NCBI RefSeq assembly: GCF_900102525.1 | Contig: NZ_FNBZ01000002.1 | Span: forward strand, 248,001-312,000 | DNA length: 64,000 nucleotides | Source: Allobosea robiniae | GTDB taxonomy: Bacteria > Pseudomonadota > Alphaproteobacteria > Rhizobiales > Beijerinckiaceae | Direction: 5' to 3' | In this document: positions 58,067-64,000 of the stretch, piece after piece | Position numbering within the stretch: the first letter of the stretch is position 1 | Layout of the letters: every line of letters starts with the position of its first letter | Made by a program: the position numbers and the translations under genes | Notes under the pieces: generated by a model | What the model was told of the DNA's origin: nothing | Database searches by the model: none | The model's input: only the letters and a program-made list of their open reading frames with translations

Positions 58067-59169
58067 TGAACATGCCGCTATCCTCCGCCACTCCGGTCAA
58101 GGTCCTCGTCGTCGACGATTCCATCCTGATGCAGAAGCTGATGACGCAGATCATCGACTCCGCGCCGGGCTTCAAGGTGATCGGCGTCGCGGGCAGTGCC
58201 GAAGAGGGCTGGGACGCGATCCAGGAGTTGCGGCCCGACGTCGTGACGCTTGATCTCGAACTGCCGGGCCGGCACGGCCTCAAGCTCCTGGCGCGCGTCC
58301 TCAAGCAGGATCCGCTGCCGGTGCTGATCGTCTCGGCCTTCGGCGGGCCGGGCGCCGACAACACCATTCAGGCGCTGGAGCTCGGTGCCATCGACTTCAT
58401 CGAGAAGCCCGATGGCACGACCCATACGCTCGACGGCTTCATGAAGCATCTCGTCGCAGCGCTGCAGCGCGCCGCGGCCAGCCGCAAGATGCTCGCCGCC
58501 GCACGGCAGGTGGCCCAGGCCGCCGTTCCCACCCGCCCTGCCGCGCCCCCGCCGCGCGAGCCAGCCCGCGCCGGCAAGACCTCGCTGATCGCGATCGGCG
58601 CCTCGACCGGCGGCGTTCCCGCCGTGCAGACGGTGATGCGGGACCTCGCGCCGCTCAGGTTGCCGATCGTCGTGGTGCAGCACATGCCGCCGGGCTATAC
58701 GGCGAAATTCGCGGCCCGGCTCGCGACCGCGACCGGTCTCGATGTCCATGAGGCCGTCGACGGCGACAGGCTGAAGCCAGGGATGGCGGTGGTGGCGCCC
58801 GGTGGCTCGCGCCATCTCGAGATCGAGGAGCGGCGCGGCGAATTCGTCTGCGCGCTACGCGAAGGGCCGCTGGTCAGCGGCCACTCGCCGTCGGTCGACG
58901 TGATGTTCCATTCGGTGGCGCGCAGCGCCGGCAGCCACGCGGTCGGGATCCTGCTCACCGGGATGGGGCGCGACGGCGCAGACGGTTTGTTAGCCATGCG
59001 CAAAGCCGGCGCCGAGACGTTAATCCAAAGCGGTGAGACCTGCGTGGTAAACGGGATGCCGAAAGCGGCCTATGAACTGGGAGCGACCGAGCGGGTCGTT
59101 CCGCTTACCCAGATTGGTACCGCGGTCAGCCAGTTGATCGGCGAGAGGCCGAACCTGCGCACCGCGTAA
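58066..59169 (+). CDS. cheB: CheB chemotaxis methylesterase
   Basis: A 367-residue REC-methylesterase. KVLVVDDSILMQKLM, phospho-acceptor D63 in VVTLDLELPGRHG and the linker (about 135-175, Ala/Pro-rich) precede the esterase triad: Ser in IAIGASTGGVPAV, His in VVQHMPPGYTAKF and Asp in [13 protein letters not shown]. It removes receptor methyl groups after phosphorylation by CheA. ATG at 58066 is preferred, forming TGATG with the cheD stop and GGAGG upstream; a GTG one codon earlier is possible. Distinct from WspF at 25427. Confidence 0.95.
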   Translation: MNMPLSSATPVKVLVVDDSILMQKLMTQIIDSAPGFKVIGVAGSAEEGWDAIQELRPDVVTLDLELPGRHGLKLLARVLKQDPLPVLIVSAFGGPGADNTIQALELGAIDFIEKPDGTTHTLDGFMKHLVAALQRAAASRKMLAAARQVAQAAVPTRPAAPPPREPARAGKTSLIAIGASTGGVPAVQTVMRDLAPLRLPIVVVQHMPPGYTAKFAARLATATGLDVHEAVDGDRLKPGMAVVAPGGSRHLEIEERRGEFVCALREGPLVSGHSPSVDVMFHSVARSAGSHAVGILLTGMGRDGADGLLAMRKAGAETLIQSGETCVVNGMPKAAYELGATERVVPLTQIGTAVSQLIGERPNLRTA

Positions 59170-59179
59170 GGAGATTGTG

Positions 59180-59566
59180 ATGTCAAAGGCCAGAAGCGAA
59201 TACCGCATCCTGGTGGTCGACGACCAGAAGAGCATGCGTGGCCTGGCGACCTATTTCCTCAAGCAGATCGAGTTCCAGGACATCGACGAGGCGGAGAACG
59301 CCCGCGAAGCCCTGATGAAGATGCAGACCAAGCGCTACGACCTGCTGCTGCTCGACTGGAACATGGACGGCATGAGCGGCATCGACCTGTTGCGCGCGAT
59401 CCGCTCGGTGCCGGAGCTGAACCAGATCAAGATCATCATGGCGACCTCGGAACGCTCGGTCGACAAGATGGACGAGGCGACCAGCAACGGCGCCGACCAT
59501 TACGTCGTGAAGCCCTATGAATTGCGCGATCTCGAAGTGCGGGTGAAGAAGGTCCTCGCCTGCTGA
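59180..59566 (+). CDS. cheY: CheY-like response regulator
   Basis: A 128-residue receiver: RILVVDDQKSMRGLATYFLK, D59 in LLLLDWNMDGMSGIDLLRAI, T in IIMATSERS and K in DHYVVKPYELRDL. LDWNMDGMSG resembles alphaproteobacterial motor CheY proteins (CheYII type). AAGGAG sits just before the ATG at 59180. Last gene of the chemotaxis cluster, followed by a clear terminator. It probably carries the signal to the flagellar switch, while the CheY at 51539 may serve adaptation; this split is inference. Confidence 0.94.
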   Translation: MSKARSEYRILVVDDQKSMRGLATYFLKQIEFQDIDEAENAREALMKMQTKRYDLLLLDWNMDGMSGIDLLRAIRSVPELNQIKIIMATSERSVDKMDEATSNGADHYVVKPYELRDLEVRVKKVLAC

Positions 59567-59596
59567 GGCTTTCTCCGGTCTCGCCATCGTGAAGCG

Positions 59597-59632
59597 AAGC
59601 CCCGTAGCCGTTGGCTGCGGGGCTTTCTGCTT
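59597..59632 (+). terminator. Rho-independent terminator of the chemotaxis cluster
   Basis: AAGCCCCGTAGCC, GTT loop, GGCTGCGGGGCTT (59597-59625) forms a 13-bp stem with one T-G pair, followed by a T-rich TTCTGCTTT. It lies 31 bp after the last cheY stop. The best terminator in the window. Confidence 0.85.
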
Positions 59633-59676
59633 TCGGGCATGATGCGCCGGTTCGGTTGTCGGATCGGAGAGAAGCC

Positions 59677-60246
59677 ATGCTGCCGTCACGCCGCCAGATC
59701 GTCGCCGGGATCGCCGGAGCGGCTTCTGCTGGCCTCATCTCTCGCGAGGCTGTGGCGCAGGCTCTCACCGGCGCCCATGCTTTCGGCTTCGACAAACCGG
59801 GGGGCGGGCGCCTGCCGCTGGCCGATTATCGCGGTCGGCCGATCCTCATCGTCAACACGGCGACGCGCTGTGGCTATGCCGGGCAGATGGCGACGCTGGA
59901 GCAGCTCTGGCAGCGCTACCAGACGCGCGGGCTGATGCTCGTCGCGGTGCCGAGCAATGATTTCGGCGGGCAGGAACCGCTCGACGGCACGGCCATCGCC
60001 GAGGCCGCCCGGCAGAGCCATGGCGCGACCTACACCTTCGTCGAGAAGAGCGTGGTGCGCGGACCGGAGGCGCATCCGTTCTATCGCTGGGCCGCGTCGG
60101 AGAAGCCGGCCGACACGCCGCGCTGGAACTTCCACAAATACCTGGTCGGCCGTGACGGCGCGCTGCTCGGCGGTTTCCCGGCCGCGACCGATCCACTCTC
60201 GCCGCAGCTCGTGCAGGCGATCGGGCGGGAACTGGCGGCGGGGTAG
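59677..60246 (+). CDS. Glutathione peroxidase-family protein, Tat-exported
   Basis: A 189-residue thiol peroxidase. The N-terminus MLPSRRQIVAGIAGAASAGL is a likely Tat signal with cleavage near AVAQA at about 29. The peroxidatic Cys65 sits in VNTATRCGYAGQ, with Gln70 on the family pattern; Trp appears in PRWNFHKYLVG. VAVPSNDFGGQEP is the second family motif. It uses cysteine, not selenocysteine, and probably relies on a thioredoxin-type reductant. An exported location is uncommon for this family and parallels the Tat-SOD at 48137. GGAGAGAAG sets the ATG; convergent with mogA after 4 bp. Confidence 0.9.
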   Translation: MLPSRRQIVAGIAGAASAGLISREAVAQALTGAHAFGFDKPGGGRLPLADYRGRPILIVNTATRCGYAGQMATLEQLWQRYQTRGLMLVAVPSNDFGGQEPLDGTAIAEAARQSHGATYTFVEKSVVRGPEAHPFYRWAASEKPADTPRWNFHKYLVGRDGALLGGFPAATDPLSPQLVQAIGRELAAG

Positions 60247-60250
60247 TCGT

Positions 60251-60796
60251 TCAGGCTTTTGGCTTTGCGCCCGGCCGGAACGCCGCAATGACAGCCGGAT
60301 CGGTCTCCAGCCAGGGCCCTTCGATCAGGTCGATGCAATAGGGGATCGCCGGCATCACCGCGTCCAGGCATTCGGCGATGGCGCGGGGGCGGCCGGGCAG
60401 GTTGACGATCAGGGACTTGCCCCGGATGCCGGCCGTCTGGCGCGAGAGGATCGCGGTCGGGACCTTGGCGAGGCTGACCTGGCGCATCAGTTCGCCGAAA
60501 CCGGGCATCGGCTTCTCGACGACATCTTCCGTCGCCTCGGGGGTGACGTCGCGCGGGGCGGGGCCGGTGCCGCCGGTGGTGACGATCAGGCAGCAGCCTT
60601 CGCGGTCGGCGAGATCACGCAGCGTTTCGGCAATCACCGCGCGGTCGTCGGGGATGACGCGTGCCACCGCTTCCCAAGGCGAGGTCAGGACCTTCGCGAA
60701 ATAGGCCTGGATCGTCGGCCCGCCCTCATCGGCGTAGATGCCGGCCGAGGCGCGGTCGGAGACCGTGACGATTCCAATCCGGGCGGTCGCGGTCAT
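60251..60796 (-). CDS. mogA: Molybdopterin adenylyltransferase (MogA)
   Basis: A 181-residue MoCF-binding protein. RIGIVTVSDRASAGIYADEG begins the fold; the nucleotide loop LIVTTGGTGPAPRDVTPEAT and IRGKSLIVNLPGRPRAIAEC are family signatures. It adenylates molybdopterin before metal insertion by MoeA. Cytoplasmic, of the usual length. It appears to be a single gene; no other molybdenum-cofactor gene is in the window. Convergent with the peroxidase gene and divergent from the SGNH-like gene. Confidence 0.94.
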   Translation of the reverse strand: MTATARIGIVTVSDRASAGIYADEGGPTIQAYFAKVLTSPWEAVARVIPDDRAVIAETLRDLADREGCCLIVTTGGTGPAPRDVTPEATEDVVEKPMPGFGELMRQVSLAKVPTAILSRQTAGIRGKSLIVNLPGRPRAIAECLDAVMPAIPYCIDLIEGPWLETDPAVIAAFRPGAKPKA

Positions 60797-60894
60797 CGGC
60801 TCTCTCCTGCGGGCGGGCCTGCTCTATCGGTGGCGTGGATGAATGGTCAAGCGGGCCTCTCGCCAGCTCCGGAGCGATCTGGTAGCGCAGCGCC

Positions 60895-61890
60895 ATGCGC
60901 TCTGCCGCCTCGGCCCCATCTCCCACCGGCAACGGCTTCGCCGCCAGCTTCGCGGCGACGGTGATGCTTGTCGTTGGGCTTCTGACAGTGCTGACCCTTT
61001 GGCGCGACCCCTATTGGGTGTTCCGCGACAGCCCGCCCTGGACCCGTGACGGCGCCGGCGCGAGCCGCCTGCTCGATGTCGAGATGCGCCTGATCAAGCC
61101 GCTCCAGATTGCGAGGCTGAAGCCGCAGACGCTGCTGATCGGCTCGTCGGTGGTCTATCGCGGCCTCGATCCGCGCGATGCCTCCGGCGTCGGGGGCCAA
61201 GTCTACAATGCCGGCGTCTCCGCCCTGATGGCGCGCGAATTGCCGACGCTCGCGGCTTTGGCCGTCGATGTCGGCAGCGTCAGGCAGGTCGTGATCGAGC
61301 TCGACTATTTCATGTTCACCGCCTGGCCGCCGCCACCGCCGATCGACCGGCAGCTCGCGACGGCATCGGGGCGTCGGGAAGCCCTCGTTTCGATCGTGCT
61401 GAATCCGAAGGCGATCGACAACCTGCGCGGGCGGCAGTCCCGAAGGACGGAGCCCGGCCTCTGGCATGGCGACGGCTACAAGGCGACGCCGGATTTCGAT
61501 GCGGAGCTGGTGGGCAGGATCACCCGCGAGCAGAACATCGCGGCGATGGTCTACCGGCCGGGCGATCTGACCCATCTCGAACGCGCGCTCGATCTGCTTC
61601 GGACGCGGAAGGTCACGATCGTGCTGTCGCCGATGAGCGCGGCCCAGCGGCAGCTCGTCATGGATGGCGGGCGCGGCGCCGAACTGGCGGCCTGGCGGCG
61701 GGACGTCGCCGCGTTGGCGGCGGCGCGCGGCCTGCCGTTCCATGATCTTGTCTCAGGCCATCCGTTCGAGGATTTCGATCCCGCCAAGGCGTCGTCGCGC
61801 TACTGGCTCGACACCCTGCATTTCAAGCCGGAGGTCGGCCGCTGGCTGCTCGGGCGGATCGGGCTCGGACGGCTTCCCGCAGGCGCCTGA
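60895..61890 (+). CDS. Membrane-anchored SGNH-like hypothetical protein
   Basis: A 331-residue protein I cannot assign to a named family. One N-terminal membrane helix (SFAATVMLVVGLLTVLTLWR, about 17-36) is followed by a periplasmic domain. LKPQTLLIGSSVVYRGLDPR with GSS near its start recalls the first block of SGNH-like hydrolases, and YWLDTLHFKPEVGRWLLGRI near the end has the D-x-x-H block, as in the DltD/AlgX-like acyl-modifying group. N...G in VYNAGVSALMAREL may be block II. It could acylate a cell-surface polymer. The last 68 bp overlap the convergent acyltransferase gene, which supports a joint role. Confidence 0.7.
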   Translation: MRSAASAPSPTGNGFAASFAATVMLVVGLLTVLTLWRDPYWVFRDSPPWTRDGAGASRLLDVEMRLIKPLQIARLKPQTLLIGSSVVYRGLDPRDASGVGGQVYNAGVSALMARELPTLAALAVDVGSVRQVVIELDYFMFTAWPPPPPIDRQLATASGRREALVSIVLNPKAIDNLRGRQSRRTEPGLWHGDGYKATPDFDAELVGRITREQNIAAMVYRPGDLTHLERALDLLRTRKVTIVLSPMSAAQRQLVMDGGRGAELAAWRRDVAALAAARGLPFHDLVSGHPFEDFDPAKASSRYWLDTLHFKPEVGRWLLGRIGLGRLPAGA

Positions 61891-62989
61891 GCCACATCCG
61901 GCTGAGGGCCGCGGCCTGCGCTGCGCCGGAGCGGCCGGGGCCGACGCGGATGATGGCATTGGCCATCTCGCGGCGCTCGCCCCAGACATAGGTGCCGGCA
62001 TCGACACCTTCGCCGGCGCCGCTGTCGAAGAAGGCCGGCGGTGTCCCGTTGAAATCGGCCTGCAGCATGGCGATCGTCAGGGTCCGGCCGGGCGAATGGC
62101 GGCTTTGCGTCTCGTCATAGGCGATCTTGAGGAAATGCCGGCGGTTGCCGCTCTCGACCAGCAGGCCCATGGCGATGGCGCGGCCGTCATGCAGCAGGGT
62201 GTCGATCAGCAGCGTGTCGTCGTTGGCGCAAAGCTCGGCCAGGCGGCGGATATAGGCGGCGTCGGCCGGCAGGCAGGCGATGGCGGTGCCGGCTTCGCCT
62301 TTCCACCCGGACGCTTCGAGCGTGAGGAAGGCGTCGAGCGCCTCCAGCGCGCCGCGACCCCGGTTACGCCGGAAGGTGAGGGCGCCCTGCTTCGCCACGG
62401 CCCGGAACTGCTGCATCCGCTTCTTGTAGGCGGAGCCGAGTGCGCGGCGCAGATAGCTCTCGAAGCTGTCCTCCGGGCGCGGGATCATCACCGGGCGGAC
62501 CCAGCGCTCATAGGTCGAGATCGCGCTGCCGGTCTGGCGGCAGGCTTCGGCGAGGGCGGCATGACAGGGGCCGTCGAGCGGCAGCAGCGGCAGCAGCAAA
62601 CGGTGCGGCAGGTCGCGCGAGGCGCGCAGATAGCGCATCAGGGCGCGGGCCGCTTCCGCCGCGTGGTCGCGGTCGAGCACCGGCAGCGAAGACACTTCGT
62701 AGAGCGGCACGAGTGGCGCGGCGAGAGCCGGGGCGAAGCCGCTGCGCCAGCCCTTCACGCGCCGGAAGGCCCAGATTCCGACGAGCTGTTCGAAGTCGAG
62801 CGCTTCGCTGAGCCAGGCGCAGAGCACGACGATCTCGTCCTCCGGCACCAGCGTCGTCGCGGCCGAGACCGCAGCCGGTGCCATATGCGGATTGGGCTCG
62901 AGCGCGTGGCGGGCGAGTTCCGCGAAAACCGGCCCCAGCTCCGCGTAAGCGGCGGGGCCGAGGCGCCTGACGACGATTCCCGTGCTCAA
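61823..62989 (-). CDS. GNAT-superfamily acyltransferase (BioF2/CelD-like)
   Basis: About 388 residues with the Acetyltransf_6 (BioF2/CelD) arrangement: N-terminal ELARHALEPNPHMAPAAVSA, the central SYLRRALGSAYKKRMQQFRA, and IDTLLHDGRAIAMGLLVESG and RHFLKIAYDETQSRHSPGRT in the second half. Similar in type to the acetyltransferase at 22071. I chose the TTG at 62989, which overlaps the flhB-like stop as TTGA; the ATG at 63022 (11 codons longer) is the alternative and lacks a ribosome binding site. Convergent overlap with the SGNH-like gene. The substrate is unknown, possibly a surface glycan or lipid. Confidence 0.82.
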   Translation of the reverse strand: MSTGIVVRRLGPAAYAELGPVFAELARHALEPNPHMAPAAVSAATTLVPEDEIVVLCAWLSEALDFEQLVGIWAFRRVKGWRSGFAPALAAPLVPLYEVSSLPVLDRDHAAEAARALMRYLRASRDLPHRLLLPLLPLDGPCHAALAEACRQTGSAISTYERWVRPVMIPRPEDSFESYLRRALGSAYKKRMQQFRAVAKQGALTFRRNRGRGALEALDAFLTLEASGWKGEAGTAIACLPADAAYIRRLAELCANDDTLLIDTLLHDGRAIAMGLLVESGNRRHFLKIAYDETQSRHSPGRTLTIAMLQADFNGTPPAFFDSGAGEGVDAGTYVWGERREMANAIIRVGPGRSGAAQAAALSRMWLRRLREAVRARSARAASGRPPA

Positions 62990-63279
62990 GACCGATGGCC
63001 GTTCCGGTTCGGCAGGCGCCATTCGCCGCGCAGGGCGAGGACGAAGGCGATCACCTGCGCCGTGGCGCGGTAGAGTTCCTCGGGAATCTGGTCGTCGAGT
63101 TCGACCGCCGAGAGCGCCTGGGCGAGGAGCGCGTTCTGCTCGACCTCGACATCGTGCTCCCTGGCTGTCTCGACGATGCGCTCGGCCAGTTCGCCACGGC
63201 CCTTGGCGGTGACGCGCGGCGCACCATGTCCGTCATATTCCAGCGCGACGGCGATGCGGGGCGGTCGCGGCGTGCTCAT
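62986..63279 (-). CDS. FlhB C-terminal domain-like protein
   Basis: A 97-residue protein equivalent to the cytoplasmic C-terminal domain of FlhB without the membrane part. IAVALEYDGHGAPRVTAKGR and ARALSAVELDDQIPEELYRATAQV-type sequence (here NALLAQALSAVELDDQIPEE) match the region after the autocleavage site. The N-P-T-H motif is absent. Such stand-alone proteins are often encoded beside a FliK-like gene, as here with a 4-bp overlap, and may tune flagellar export specificity. No other flagellar gene is visible. Confidence 0.88.
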   Translation of the reverse strand: MSTPRPPRIAVALEYDGHGAPRVTAKGRGELAERIVETAREHDVEVEQNALLAQALSAVELDDQIPEELYRATAQVIAFVLALRGEWRLPNRNGHRS

Positions 63280-64000
63280 GACAGACGGTCCAGGAACTGG
63301 CCGGCGGTCGGCTGCATCACGCGGGGCTGGCCGGTGTGGATGTCGATGACACCGCTGGCGAAATCGGCATCGAGCAGCGCGCCTTCGAGGCCGGGCGCGG
63401 CGCCGCGCAGGAGCTGGCTGGTCTCCTCGCGCTCGGCCCAGATCGAGACGCCGACATCGCGGCCCTGCAAAGTGACGACGCCTTGCAGCGGCCCCATCGG
63501 CTCGACATCGAGCGCGAAGCGGATGCGCCAGAGCGGCGGGCTCACCCCTTGCGCGTCGCGGCGCGGGGCGTCCCGCTCGACCTGGAGCGGCAGGATCGCG
63601 GTGCCCTGATGGAAGGCGATCGGGATCTCGGCGAGCCAGCGCTGCGCTGCTTGCGTGCCGTCCTGCCGGGTGGGCTCGAGCGGCAGCGAGGCGTATTGCG
63701 CAAGCTTGATCCGGTCGAGCGCGGCTTCGGTCTGGTCGAGCAGCGTCTCGGCGATGACGAGCGGCTTCTCGGCCGGGTGGAGCGTTGGCTCGACGGCGGG
63801 TTGCAGCGCGAGCGGGCCGTCCCGGCGCGGCGGGGCGAGGCGGGCGGGCTGGTCGGTGGAAGCGAGCTCCGCCGGCCGATCCACCGCCTGACCATTGTCG
63901 TGCTCATGTCGGCCCGCCTTCGGGTCCAGCGACAGGGCGTCGATGATCGGCAGCAAGGTCTCGCGCAGCGCCTGCAGCCCGGCCTTGAGGTCGCCCTGCC
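63276..64000 (-). CDS. FliK-like flagellar hook-length control domain protein, truncated by window edge
   Basis: The C-terminal 240 or so residues are in the window; the frame stays open through 64000. The C-terminal FliK-type domain is recognised from the layout ALPLQVERDAP... (here TAILPLQVERDAPRRDAQGV), WRIRFALDVEPMGPLQGVVT and VGVSIWAEREETSQLLRGAA, a pattern of secreted hook-length control proteins. The middle section is Pro/Ala-rich. A TTG inside could be mistaken for a start, but the reading continues upstream with similar composition. Overlaps the FlhB-like gene, an arrangement known from Rhizobiales and others. Confidence 0.78.
   Translation of the reverse strand, partial: QGDLKAGLQALRETLLPIIDALSLDPKAGRHEHDNGQAVDRPAELASTDQPARLAPPRRDGPLALQPAVEPTLHPAEKPLVIAETLLDQTEAALDRIKLAQYASLPLEPTRQDGTQAAQRWLAEIPIAFHQGTAILPLQVERDAPRRDAQGVSPPLWRIRFALDVEPMGPLQGVVTLQGRDVGVSIWAEREETSQLLRGAAPGLEGALLDADFASGVIDIHTGQPRVMQPTAGQFLDRLS

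Noticed and set aside
25427..59169. Chemotaxis and wsp genes as duplicates of one system
   Set aside because: The two sets differ in architecture (WspC has TPRs, WspE has a receiver and no P2, WspF has its own linker, only the second set has CheD), so they are separate pathways and not a recent duplication.
60251..60796. mogA as part of a molybdoenzyme operon
   Set aside because: Neighbours on both sides run in the opposite direction and are unrelated; no molybdoenzyme or other cofactor gene is in the window.
1..64000. tRNA, rRNA, CRISPR, insertion sequences, prophage or integrase genes
   Set aside because: No cloverleaf, ribosomal segment, regularly spaced repeat array, transposase or integrase motif was seen on either strand. 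A covariance-model search would be needed to exclude small RNAs.

Overview
The window is a high-GC (roughly two-thirds G+C by eye), densely packed chromosomal segment with many 4-bp stop/start overlaps. The gene content (dipeptide-type ABC importers, MocR/RpiR/LysR regulators, a cheD-containing chemotaxis locus, N-carbamoyl hydrolases, an ExoP-type polysaccharide protein) suggests an alphaproteobacterium of the Rhizobiales, possibly Bosea-like. That placement is inference. I saw no rRNA, tRNA, CRISPR array, insertion sequence or phage gene.

Layout. 1-2252: LysE-type exporter (cut by the edge) and PaiB-like protein, divergent from a MocR regulator. 2255-5347: TetR regulator, class III CoA-transferase and divergent acyl-CoA dehydrogenase, with a palindrome between the last two. 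5354-11859: dipeptide-type ABC importer without ATPase genes, RraA-like protein, LysR regulator and an M20 N-carbamoyl-amino-acid hydrolase; two copies of a 29-bp motif link the regulator region to the hydrolase promoter. 12012-24256: exopolysaccharide locus with flippase, two glycosyltransferases, GH5 hydrolase, polymerase, ExoP-like co-polymerase, GINT1-like glycosyltransferase, acetyltransferase and sterol-desaturase-type hydroxylase. 24391-32836: a complete Wsp surface-sensing operon (wspABCDEFR) ending in a GGEEF diguanylate cyclase. 32983-40236: FAD-dependent D-amino-acid dehydrogenase-like enzyme divergent from an RpiR regulator, a second ATPase-less ABC importer and an MlrC-type M81 protein. 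40361-48078: XRE regulator followed by MFS-pyrK-pyrD-ureido hydrolase-pyrE-MFS, which reads as a pyrimidine (orotate/carbamoyl-aspartate) utilisation or salvage unit. 48137-48883: Tat-exported superoxide dismutase. 49132-59566: an 11-gene chemotaxis cluster (soluble receptor, response regulator, STAS, cheY, cheA, cheW, PAS receptor, cheR, cheD, cheB, cheY). 59677-64000: Tat glutathione peroxidase, mogA, a membrane SGNH-like protein, an acetyltransferase, an FlhB C-terminal-like protein and a truncated FliK-like protein.

How the parts work together. The Wsp operon lies directly beside the polysaccharide locus, so surface-induced cyclic-di-GMP could promote production of the encoded polymer. 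The two metabolic islands with importers each have a local regulator and recognisable candidate operators. The most distinctive items are the paired LysR-type sites, the XRE-linked pyrimidine cluster with matching candidate operators, the ExoP protein whose kinase domain has lost its P-loop, and the GINT1-like enzyme in the polysaccharide locus.
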